Shown here: piece by piece, positions 8,730 to 15,987 of the stretch
Position numbering within the stretch: position 1 is the first letter of the stretch
Layout of the letters: each line of letters opens with the position of its first letter
Source: Actinacidiphila yanglinensis
Lineage (GTDB): Bacteria; Actinomycetota; Actinomycetes; Streptomycetales; Streptomycetaceae
Assembly (NCBI RefSeq): GCF_900107965.1
Contig: NZ_FNVU01000011.1
Coordinates: forward strand, 186,001-250,000
Reading direction: 5' to 3'
DNA length: 64,000 nt
The notes under the pieces: model-generated
Told to the model about the DNA's origin: nothing
The model's database searches: none
What the model saw: the letters and a program-made list of their open reading frames with translations, nothing else
Made by a program: the position numbers and the translations under genes

Positions 8730-9134
8730 CTACCCCTCCGCCCCGCCGACCACGGCCATCGCCTCGATCTCCACCCGGAAGGCCGGGTGGACCAGCCCCG
8801 CGACCTGCACCAGCGAACTGGCGGGCATGCGGGCCGGGTCGACGTACTCGTCCCGGACCCGGCGGAAGGCGGGCAGGTCGGCGGCGATGTCGGTGAGGAA
8901 GACGCTGATCCTGACGACGTCCGCCCACCGCGCGCCGGAGGCGGCCAGTACGGTCGTGAGGTTCTCGAACACCTGGCGCGTCTGCACCTCCGCGTCGCCC
9001 TCGCCGACGAGGGTCCCGTCGGCGTCCAGCGGCACCTGTCCGGAGACGACGACCACGGTGCCGGTGAAGGCGACGGCGTGGCTGTAACCGTTGACGGGAG
9101 CGCTGCCCTCGGGCCGTTCGTAATGCGTGATCAT
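8730..9134 (-). CDS. RidA/YjgF/Rid-family protein
   Basis: A 134-residue single-domain Rid protein, the family that hydrolyses reactive enamine/imine intermediates released by PLP enzymes. The fold-defining segments are present (VVVSGQVPLD, DVVRISVFLTD, VEIEAMAVV). The family's catalytic arginine sits in P-A-R-S-x-V-x-V (Arg105 in E. coli RidA). Here the segment reads PASSLVQV, so position 106 is serine. This protein therefore probably belongs to a Rid subgroup lacking the standard deaminase activity. The gene is monocistronic and convergent with the upstream hypothetical gene. Confidence 0.88.
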   Translation of the reverse strand: MITHYERPEGSAPVNGYSHAVAFTGTVVVVSGQVPLDADGTLVGEGDAEVQTRQVFENLTTVLAASGARWADVVRISVFLTDIAADLPAFRRVRDEYVDPARMPASSLVQVAGLVHPAFRVEIEAMAVVGGAEG

Positions 9135-9189
9135 GCGCTCATCATGGCGCAGGGCCGGCGCAGGAGCGGCCGCGCCCTCCGGGTCGGTC

Positions 9190-9957
9190 CTAGGCGTCCG
9201 GCGGGTCGCCGACGTCGGCGTTGTCGGCGCTCATCACGTCGCCGGTGACCGGGGAGCCGATCGAGCTGCGGATCCGGCCGGCCGCCGGGTCGGAGATCGA
9301 GACGGTGAGGGTGTAGGGCGGCGGCCCGGTGACCGTGTGGTGCGTATCGATCGGCGGGTCGAGCTTCCTCACGACGGCGAGCCCGTCGTAGCCCGGGCAC
9401 AGCGCCTGCAGCGGGAGGATCACCGTGGCCGACCCGCCGACCTCCGGGTCGATGTGGATCTTCCCGTCGGAGCCGTCGGTCGTGCCCGGGCCCAGGACGA
9501 CCGGCAGGTCGTACGCTCCGCCGACCAGACCGTCCGGCCCCTCGATCTCCACCGCGACACCCCGCGGGCCGAGCGGCGGGGAGAGCAGCAGCGGCTGCCT
9601 GCCGCCCGCGCCGAAAAGCAGTTGGACGTCGATGCGGGCGGGGTCCTGCCCGGACATCCCGGTGAACCCGAAGGCGCCCAGGGTGAGTTGGGGTCCGGGT
9701 GGCGGCGTCGGGTTGTTGCCCCGGCTGCGGGAACCCGTCGGCACGGCGAAGTGGTGGAAGCCGGTGGCCCCGCACTTGTCGCCGTCGGAGCGTCCCCCGC
9801 CGGGCAGCGCCACCGACCTCGCCGGCCCGGACGAGGGCGCCGGTCCGGGCGATCCGTAAGTGCCCAGCCCGAACCAGCCGTGCCGGCTGCCGAGCACCGC
9901 CAGGGCGATCACCGCGACGAGCACCCACGGAATGCCGTCGCGCACCTTGTCCCTCAT
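9190..9957 (-). CDS. Membrane-anchored hypothetical protein, exported domain
   Basis: A 255-residue protein with a single N-terminal transmembrane segment (about residues 9-25, WVLVAVIALAVLG). A Pro/Gly/Ser linker follows, then a predominantly beta extracytoplasmic domain with two cysteines (DKCGATG and ALCPGY) that could form a disulfide. No lipobox or enzyme motif is visible. The ATG is preceded by AGGGGGG. The frame stays open upstream into the tRNA region, which cannot be coding. It is probably a cell-envelope protein of unknown role. Confidence 0.72.
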   Translation of the reverse strand: MRDKVRDGIPWVLVAVIALAVLGSRHGWFGLGTYGSPGPAPSSGPARSVALPGGGRSDGDKCGATGFHHFAVPTGSRSRGNNPTPPPGPQLTLGAFGFTGMSGQDPARIDVQLLFGAGGRQPLLLSPPLGPRGVAVEIEGPDGLVGGAYDLPVVLGPGTTDGSDGKIHIDPEVGGSATVILPLQALCPGYDGLAVVRKLDPPIDTHHTVTGPPPYTLTVSISDPAAGRIRSSIGSPVTGDVMSADNADVGDPPDA

Positions 9958-10109
9958 GAGCCCCCCTGCCACGGCCGCCGGGCCGTCCCGATCGCCGGTC
10001 CCCCCGGAGCGGCAGGCTGAGGTTACCGCCGCGGGGGGCCGCCCGGTCCGCGAGGGGGGACCGCGGACGTCACGGGAGGGTGGGAGGGCGGGGAGCCCGG
10101 GGAACGACG

Positions 10110-10141
10110 AAGGCCCGGCCTGTCTGCGCAGGTCGGGCCTT
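10110..10141 (-). terminator. Hairpin downstream of tRNA-His
   Basis: AAGGCCCG pairs perfectly with CGGGCCTT, with an inner CCTG/CAGG pairing. It begins about 10 bases past the tRNA 3' end on the minus strand and is a likely terminator for the orn/tRNA transcript. Confidence 0.7.
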
Positions 10142-10151
10142 GATCGAGAAG

Positions 10152-10225
10152 GGTGAGTGACGGGACTCGAACCCGCGACATCCTGGACCACAACCAGGTG
10201 CTCTACCATCTGAGCTACACCCACC
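10152..10225 (-). tRNA. tRNA-His (anticodon GTG)
   Basis: Read on the minus strand, the sequence folds as a full cloverleaf. The acceptor arm is GTGGGTG/CACTCAC, the D-arm region is TAGCTCAGATGGTAGAGC, the anticodon stem-loop is CTGGTTGTGGTCCAG and the T-arm is GCGGGTTCGAGTCCCGT. The anticodon GTG reads His codons. A G at position -1 pairs with C73, the hallmark of tRNA-His. The CCA end is not encoded. It lies downstream of orn in the same direction. Confidence 0.97.
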
Positions 10226-10302
10226 ATGAGCGGCGCTTTTCCCTCTCGGGGTGGCGCCGCCTGCAAAAGTGTACAGGGTGGCGAGGGGTGGTCGCGCCCC
10301 GC

Positions 10303-10929
10303 TTATTCGACCGGCTTCGCCGGCGGTTCGGCCGGGGACAGGACGTGCTTGGCGGCGATCGCCCGGGCGGTGTCCGTGTCGGGGCCGGGGGCCGGGACGA
10401 AGACCGCCTCGCGGTAGTAGCGCAGCTCCGCGATGGACTCGCGGATGTCGGCGAGCGCGCGGTGGTTGCCCTTCTTCTCGGGGCTGTTGAAGTACGCCCG
10501 CGGGTACCAGCGGCGGGCCAGCTCCTTCACCGAGGAGACGTCCACGATGCGGTAGTGGAGGTGCTGCTCCAGCGTCGGCATGTCACGGGCGAGGAAGCCG
10601 CGGTCGGTGGAGACCGAGTTGCCGCACAGCGGGGCCTTGCGCGGCTCGGCGACGTGCTCGCGGATGTAGTCCAGGACCACCTTCTCCGCCTCGGCCATGC
10701 CGACCCCGCCGGCCAGCTCCTCCAGCAGCCCGGAGGCGGTGTGCATCTGCCGCACGATCTCCGGCATCGTCTCCAGCGCCTCGGCGGGTGGGCGGATCAC
10801 GATGTCCACCCCCTCGCCGAGGATGTTCAGCTCGGAGTCGGTGACGAGCGCGGCCACCTCGATGAGCGCGTCGTGCGCCAGCGAGAGGCCGGTCATCTCA
10901 CAGTCGATCCACACCATCCGGTCGTTCAT
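10303..10929 (-). CDS. orn: Oligoribonuclease
   Basis: A 3'-5' exoribonuclease that degrades 2-5-nt RNA and pGpG, the last step of mRNA and c-di-GMP turnover. It is a DEDDh-family enzyme: D and E in WIDCEMTGL, the second Asp in STDRGFLARD, and H/D in KKGNHRALADIRESIAELRYY. The 208 residues match the family plus a short Pro/Ala tail. It starts six bases after the adpA stop, so the two are probably co-transcribed. Adjacency of adpA and orn is a known conserved Streptomyces arrangement. Streptomyces orn mutants grow and develop poorly. Confidence 0.95.
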   Translation of the reverse strand: MNDRMVWIDCEMTGLSLAHDALIEVAALVTDSELNILGEGVDIVIRPPAEALETMPEIVRQMHTASGLLEELAGGVGMAEAEKVVLDYIREHVAEPRKAPLCGNSVSTDRGFLARDMPTLEQHLHYRIVDVSSVKELARRWYPRAYFNSPEKKGNHRALADIRESIAELRYYREAVFVPAPGPDTDTARAIAAKHVLSPAEPPAKPVE

Positions 10930-10934
10930 GTGTC

Positions 10935-12296
10935 TCACCCTACGGGTCGATCCCGCGGTCCCGGGAGTGCGGCGCCCAGACCGCGTCCGGCGCGCAGCCG
11001 ACCGCGCGCCGGTCCCTCGGCCACCTCGGGCCGCCCGGGCTGCTCCGGGACCCGCACCGAGGTGCTGTACGCGTCGGGGTCGCCCTTGGCGGGAGCGGCC
11101 AGCACCTGCGAGCCGCCCGCCTGCCCGGCGCCCGGGGCGGGGCCGTGCCCGTTGCCACCTCCGTGCCCGGCCGCGGGGCCGCTCCGCCGCAGCGGCGCCA
11201 CCTCGGGCGGCGGGACGGCCCGGTCGCTGTCGTCCTGCGGCCTTCGGGCGCGGTACGCGGCGCGGTACGACGCGGGGGAGGAGCCGAGCTGCCGGCGGAA
11301 GTGCCCGCGCAGGGCCACCGGCGAGCGGAAGCCGCACCGCCCCGCCACCTCGTCGACCGAGTAGTCCGACGTCTCCAGCAGCCGCTGCGCCTGGAGGACG
11401 CGCTGCGTGATCAGCCACTGCAGCGGCGCGCTGCCGGTCAGCGAGCGGAACCTCCGGTCGAAGGTCCGCCGGCTCATGTACGCGCGCGCGGCCAGCGCCT
11501 CGACGTCGAACTGCTCGTGAAGATGCTCCAGCGCCCACGCGACGACCTCGGCCAGCGGGTCCGCGCCGATCTCCTCGGGTAAAGACCGATCCATGTGCCG
11601 CTGGCCGGTCTGCCAGTCCGCGCGCCGCGGTGGCACGACCAGCCGGCGGGCGAGCGCGGCGGCCGCCTCGGCCCCGTGGTCGGTGCGCACCACGTGCAGG
11701 CACAGGTCGATGCCGGCCGCGGTCCCGGCGGAGGTGAGCACGTCGCCGTCGTCCACGAACAGTTCGCGCGGGTCGACGTGCACCGACGGGTAGCGCTTGG
11801 CGAGCGTCGGCGCGTACATCCAGTGCGTGGTCGCCGGACGTCCGTCCAGCAGCCCGGCGGCGGCCAGCACGAACGCGCCGGTGCACAGGCCGATGATCCT
11901 GGCGCCCTCCTCGTGCGCGCGGCGGATCGCGTCGAGGGCCTCGGGCGGCGGGGCCTGGGATATCGAGCGCCAGGTCGGCACGACCACGGTGCCGGCCCGG
12001 GCGAGCGCCTCGAGGCCGTAGGGCGCGGTCAGTTCGAGCCCGCCGGTGGTGCGCAGCGCGCCCTCCTCACCGGCGCACACCAGCAGCCGGTAGCGGGGAA
12101 CGCCCGCGTCCTGCCGGTCGATGCCGAAGACCGACAGGGGTATCGAACTCTCGAAGATCGGACCACCGCTGAACAGCAGCACGGCGACGACCTCGGGCCG
12201 GCGGCGCGCGGAGAGCTTGCGGATGGCGCGAGGCGATGCCGATGGTGCTTGCGACGGAGTGTCCGCCGCCGTACCGGAACTGGACTCCTGGCTCAT
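10935..12296 (-). CDS. adpA: AdpA, AraC/GlxA-type global developmental regulator
   Basis: The central activator/repressor of Streptomyces morphological differentiation and secondary metabolism (BldH in S. coelicolor). Residues about 35-210 form a DJ-1/PfpI-like dimerisation domain (LLFSGGPIFESSIPLSVFGID, GLCTGAFVLAAAGLLDG). Residues about 250-345 form the AraC DNA-binding domain (ARAYMSRRTFDRRFRSLTG, CGFRSPVALRGHFRRQLGSSP), which matches known AdpA almost word for word. The C-terminal 100 residues are Gly/Pro-rich. Codon 239 is TTA (TCT TTA CCC), so translation should depend on the bldA leucyl-tRNA. The chosen ATG gives an N-terminus like known AdpA; an in-frame ATG 26 codons upstream is possible. 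orn follows immediately. Confidence 0.96.
   Translation of the reverse strand: MSQESSSGTAADTPSQAPSASPRAIRKLSARRRPEVVAVLLFSGGPIFESSIPLSVFGIDRQDAGVPRYRLLVCAGEEGALRTTGGLELTAPYGLEALARAGTVVVPTWRSISQAPPPEALDAIRRAHEEGARIIGLCTGAFVLAAAGLLDGRPATTHWMYAPTLAKRYPSVHVDPRELFVDDGDVLTSAGTAAGIDLCLHVVRTDHGAEAAAALARRLVVPPRRADWQTGQRHMDRSLPEEIGADPLAEVVAWALEHLHEQFDVEALAARAYMSRRTFDRRFRSLTGSAPLQWLITQRVLQAQRLLETSDYSVDEVAGRCGFRSPVALRGHFRRQLGSSPASYRAAYRARRPQDDSDRAVPPPEVAPLRRSGPAAGHGGGNGHGPAPGAGQAGGSQVLAAPAKGDPDAYSTSVRVPEQPGRPEVAEGPARGRLRAGRGLGAALPGPRDRPVG
11580..11582 (-). promoter_or_regulatory. bldA-dependent TTA codon in adpA
   Basis: Leucine codon TTA is in frame at residue 239, between the DJ-1-like domain and the AraC domain. 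TTA is the rarest codon in Streptomyces and is read only by the bldA tRNA. A TTA at this site is known in adpA of other species and makes AdpA accumulation development-dependent. Confidence 0.93.
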
Positions 12297-13090
12297 GGAG
12301 CTCAAGCCCCCCTCGTATCGACGCGTCGTCCCCTCGGTCCTGCACGAAATCCCCCGCTGTCCCAGCGCAGTCACCCATGATCAAATCTACTGTGTCAGGT
12401 GGGGCGTTAGTGACAAGTTCACCATCTGACGCTAAGTCGACAAGACAACGTGGCGTAAAGCATTCGATCACGAAGCGTTTCACCCAGGCGGCCCACTGGG
12501 AAGTACGCCTCGTGGCACCCGACCACACCGTCCACGTCCTGCCGCATCGTAGAACCGCAGGTGGCACAGGTGTTAGTGCGCCTGGTCACCAACGAATGCA
12601 TAACGGCGGCAAGTTGGCCGAAAATCGCTGATCCCGACGCGAAAGCGCGTACGAGGCCGCCGGATTTCCCGGAGTGAACTTGCAGGTGCGCGAACGCCGG
12701 CGGCGCGGTGCGTGAGGTGCTGGTCGGGCCGGGGAGGAAGGCGTCACCGGGTGGTGTCGAGGAGGGGGCGCCGATGCGCCCCCGGGGTGCGCCCGTGCGC
12801 CGAACCGTGCAGCCGGTTGGCGTGATGACGCCGTACTCGTTGGCGCGGTGCCGTTGCGCTCTTGGCTCTGCTCCGGCATTCTCCTGGGAACTCCGGGTAC
12901 GGGAGACGTACGAAGACCCTGTGAGGACCACGTCAGACCTGTGCAGGCGCTTCTGGCGGCCGTACCCTGGAGGGAGTGGGACGGGAAGTGGCGAACTGGC
13001 CGAAACAGGCTGCTGCGGCGGCCCGCCCCGCGAGAACCGTTCTGTCCGCTGCTCGGCGCGTCAGCGCCGCCTTCGCCGAGATTCCGCATC
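12297..13090. promoter_or_regulatory. Long divergent regulatory region between adpA and the stress protein gene
   Basis: There are 794 bases without a convincing gene, less GC-rich on the adpA side, where TAGATT (12384-12389, minus strand) could be a -10. Long adpA leaders and AdpA autoregulation are known in Streptomyces. Two sites match the AdpA consensus TGGCSNGWWY at 9 of 10 positions: TGGCGTGATG at 12818 and TGGCCGAAAC at 12997. This is suggestive only, since such a degenerate motif occurs by chance. Confidence 0.45.
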
Positions 13091-13612
13091 ATGGCCGGTC
13101 ATGAGATTCCCGAGCCCGCCGACCGCAGGCCGCTTGCCGAGTCGGCGGCCGTCCCCGAGCTGGCCCCCGAGCCACACCACTCCTGCGATCCGGCCTTCCG
13201 GCACGGCGTCGTCGTCGGTTTCGACGGGTCCGTCTCCAGCGAGCGCGCCCTGTCGTACGCGATCGGGATGGCCCGCAGGACGCACTCCGCACTGATCATC
13301 GTGCATGTCGCCAACCGGCTGCCCGCCACCGTGTGGGCGGGCTGCGAGCCCCCCGTCTTCGTCGACGTCCCCGACCACCGCACCGAGGTGCTCGGCCTGG
13401 AGTTGGCGTGCGCCGACCACCTCGCCGAGATCTCCTGGGTGCTGGTGGAGCGCGGCGGCGACATCTGCCACGAACTGGAGGAGGTCGGCCGGGAGTACGA
13501 AGCCGACGCGATCGTGGTCGGCGGTACGCACGGCCTGGTCGGCCGGATCTTCGGCTCGGTGGCCGGGCGGCTGGCACGGCGGGCGCAGCGGCCGGTGGTG
13601 GTCATCCCGTAG
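13091..13612 (+). CDS. Universal stress protein (UspA family)
   Basis: A 173-residue single Usp domain. The strand-loop GVVVGFDGSVSSERAL carries the DGS used for nucleotide binding. The C-terminal GGTHGLVGRIFGSVAGRLARRAQRPVVVIP matches the ATP-binding signature G-x2-G-x9-G-(S/T) of the ATP-binding Usp class. The N-terminal 35 residues are an Asp/Glu/Pro-rich extension. The start is chosen at the ATG beginning MAGHEIPEP; the RBS is weak and upstream codons remain open, so the start is moderately uncertain. It is divergent from adpA and convergent with glmS. Confidence 0.9.
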   Translation: MAGHEIPEPADRRPLAESAAVPELAPEPHHSCDPAFRHGVVVGFDGSVSSERALSYAIGMARRTHSALIIVHVANRLPATVWAGCEPPVFVDVPDHRTEVLGLELACADHLAEISWVLVERGGDICHELEEVGREYEADAIVVGGTHGLVGRIFGSVAGRLARRAQRPVVVIP

Positions 13613-13751
13613 CGGGTCCCGTGCCCGGGTTCCCGCGACGTGCACCGGCCGCCGTCGAGGTGTCGCCGTCACTCCGCGCCGTGCGCCGCCTTTGGCGACG
13701 CGGACCTCGCCGACGTGCGCCGCCCTGCTGCGCCCCGACGTGCGCGCCGCG

Positions 13752-15566
13752 TCACTCCACGGTGACGGACTTCGCGAGGTTGCGCGGCTTGTCGATGTCC
13801 CGGCCGAGCGCCAGCGCGGTGTGGTACGCGAAGAGCTGGAGCGGGATACCCATCAGGATCGGGTCCAGCTCGTCCTCGTTCTTCGGCACGATGATCGTGT
13901 GGTCGGCCTTTTCCTGCTCCTGGTGGGCCACCGCGAGGATGCGGCCGCTGCGGGCCTTGATCTCCTCCAGCGCCGCCCGGTTCTTCTCCAGCAGCTCGTC
14001 GTCCGGCACGATCGCCACCGTCGGCATCGCGGGCTCGACCAGCGCCAGCGGCCCGTGCTTCAGCTCGGAGGCCGGGTACGCCTCGGCGTGGATGTAGCTG
14101 ACCTCCTTCAGCTTCAGCGACGCCTCCCGGGCCACCGGGTAACCCCGCACCCGGCCGATGAACAGCATCGACTTCGCGTCGGCGAAGTGCAGCGCCAGCC
14201 GCTTGATCTCCGGCTCCGCCTTCAGGATCTCGTCGATCTGGCCGGGCAGCCGCCGCAGCCCCTCGATGATCCGCCGGCCGTCGGCGACCGAGAGGTCCCT
14301 GATCCGGCCCAGGTGCAGCGCGAGCAGCGCGAAGGCCACCACCGTGTTGGTGAAGCACTTCGTGGACACCACGCACACCTCGGGCCCGGCGTGCACGTAC
14401 GTGCCGCCGTCCGCCTCCCGCGCGATCGCGGAACCGACCACGTTGACCACGCCGAGTACCCGCGCGCCCTTGCGCTTGAGCTCCTGCACGGCCGCCAGCA
14501 CGTCGTACGTCTCGCCGGACTGCGACACCGCCACGTACAGCGTGTCCGGGTCGACCACCGGGTTGCGGTACCGGAACTCCGACGCGGGCTCGGCGTCGGC
14601 GGGGATGCGGGCCAGCTCCTCGATGAGCTGCGCGCCGATCTGCCCCGCGTGGTAGCTCGTGCCGCAGCCGAGGATCTTGATCCGCCGCACGGAGCGCGCC
14701 TCGCGCGGGTCCAGGTTGAGGCCGCCCAGGTGCACCGTGGCGAACTTGTCGTCGATCCGCCCGCGCAGCACCCGGTCCACCGCCTCGGCCTGCTCGGCGA
14801 TCTCCTTGTGCATGTACGTGTCGTGGCCGCCCATGTCGTACGACTCCGCCTCCCACTCCACGGTGGTCGGCGTGGCCGTGGTCCGGGAGCCCTCGGTGGT
14901 GTACGTGCGGAAGTCGTCGGCCTTGAGGGTGGCCATCTCGCCGTCCGCGAGCGTCACGACCTGGCGGGTGTGGGCGACCAGCGCGGCCACGTCGGAGGCG
15001 ACGAACATCTCCTTCTCGCCGATGCCGAGCACCACCGGGGAGCCGTTGCGGGCCACCACGATGCGGTCCGGGAAGTCGCGGTGCAGCACCGCGAGGCCGT
15101 AGGTGCCCTCGATCGAGCGCAGCGCCTCGCTGACCTTCTGCTCCAGCGTGTCGGCCTGCGAGCGGGCGATGAGGTGGGCGAGTACCTCGGTGTCGGTCTC
15201 GGAGGCGAAGACGGTGCCCTCGGCGGTGAGCCGGGCGCGCAGCTCGGACGCGTTGTCGATGATCCCGTTGTGCACGATGGAGACCGCGCCGGCGGCGTCG
15301 GCGTGCGGGTGGGCGTTGGCATCGCTCGGCGCGCCGTGGGTGGCCCAGCGGGTGTGCGCGATGCCGGTGGTGCCGGCGAACCGCTTGGGGACGCGGGCCT
15401 CCAGGTCGCGGACCCGGCCCTTGGCCTTGACCGTCCGCAGCTCGCCGGACTTGCCGGTGATCACGATGCCGGCCGAGTCGTACCCCCGGTACTCCAGCCG
15501 CTGCAGGCCTTCGAGCAGTAGCGGAGCCACGTCACGCCTGCCGATGTAGCCGACAATTCCGCACAT
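13752..15566 (-). CDS. glmS: Glutamine-fructose-6-phosphate aminotransferase
   Basis: Makes glucosamine-6-phosphate from fructose-6-phosphate and glutamine, the entry to peptidoglycan amino sugars. The N-terminal class II glutaminase has its nucleophile at Cys2 (MCGIVGYIG), with RLEYRGYDSAG and HTRWATHG. Two SIS sugar-isomerase domains follow (GCGTSYHAGQ, SQSGETYDVL, then IGRVRGYPVAREASLKLKE), and the chain ends in KSVTVE, the usual GlmS C-terminus. At 604 residues it is full length. No glmS ribozyme is seen upstream, as expected outside Firmicutes. A conserved small protein gene lies 77 bases upstream on the same strand. Confidence 0.96.
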   Translation of the reverse strand: MCGIVGYIGRRDVAPLLLEGLQRLEYRGYDSAGIVITGKSGELRTVKAKGRVRDLEARVPKRFAGTTGIAHTRWATHGAPSDANAHPHADAAGAVSIVHNGIIDNASELRARLTAEGTVFASETDTEVLAHLIARSQADTLEQKVSEALRSIEGTYGLAVLHRDFPDRIVVARNGSPVVLGIGEKEMFVASDVAALVAHTRQVVTLADGEMATLKADDFRTYTTEGSRTTATPTTVEWEAESYDMGGHDTYMHKEIAEQAEAVDRVLRGRIDDKFATVHLGGLNLDPREARSVRRIKILGCGTSYHAGQIGAQLIEELARIPADAEPASEFRYRNPVVDPDTLYVAVSQSGETYDVLAAVQELKRKGARVLGVVNVVGSAIAREADGGTYVHAGPEVCVVSTKCFTNTVVAFALLALHLGRIRDLSVADGRRIIEGLRRLPGQIDEILKAEPEIKRLALHFADAKSMLFIGRVRGYPVAREASLKLKEVSYIHAEAYPASELKHGPLALVEPAMPTVAIVPDDELLEKNRAALEEIKARSGRILAVAHQEQEKADHTIIVPKNEDELDPILMGIPLQLFAYHTALALGRDIDKPRNLAKSVTVE

Positions 15567-15643
15567 ATGCCGTCCCTCTCGGTCGTACCTGTCCGGGGTG
15601 CCTGCTCAGCCGCGGGCGCCCCGCTCGTCTGGGGGGTGCCCGG

Positions 15644-15919
15644 TCAGCCGTAGACGATCCGGCGGAGCTGGCGCTGGGAGAGCACGGCCGGGGCGACCGC
15701 CCGGTGCGGCAGCTCCTCGCCGATCCGCTGGAAGATCTCCGTGTTGACCAGCCCCTTCGCCTGGAGCTCGCGGTGCCTGCGGCGGACGTACTCCTCGGTC
15801 GTCTCGTCGAAGTACGCCAGGACGTCCAGCACCACCCGGGACGCCTCGCCGCGGTGCAGCGACGTGGTGCGAACCAGGTGGTCGATGAGGTCCTCGTAGG
15901 ACGTCCGGCGTTCGAGCAC
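15644..15919 (-). CDS. Conserved small hypothetical protein upstream of glmS
   Basis: A 91-residue soluble helical protein rich in charged residues (SYEDLIDHLVRTTSLHRGEASRVV, EEYVRRRHRELQAKG). It ends in SQRQLRRIVYG. The only start in frame is GTG at 15919, because a TGA lies seven codons upstream. I do not recognise a family function. Position and strand suggest co-transcription with glmS. Confidence 0.7.
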   Translation of the reverse strand: MLERRTSYEDLIDHLVRTTSLHRGEASRVVLDVLAYFDETTEEYVRRRHRELQAKGLVNTEIFQRIGEELPHRAVAPAVLSQRQLRRIVYG

Positions 15920-15960
15920 CCGTTGATACTCATCAGATCAGCCCTGCTTTGCAAGAATCC

Positions 15961-15976
15961 TGCCCGCTTTCGGGCA
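15961..15976 (-). terminator. Short hairpin after the des operon
   Basis: TGCCCG and CGGGCA pair around a four-base loop, 12 bases past the desD stop on the minus strand. It is short, so it may be a weak terminator or an RNA-processing hairpin. Confidence 0.45.
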
Positions 15977-15987
15977 CACTCGCTCAC

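Noticed and set aside
12297..12374. Alternative AdpA start 26 codons upstream
   Set aside because: Known AdpA proteins begin like the shorter form; the extra residues show no family features.
13613..13751. Possible terminator between the stress protein and glmS genes
   Set aside because: Only short imperfect stems were visible, so none was called.
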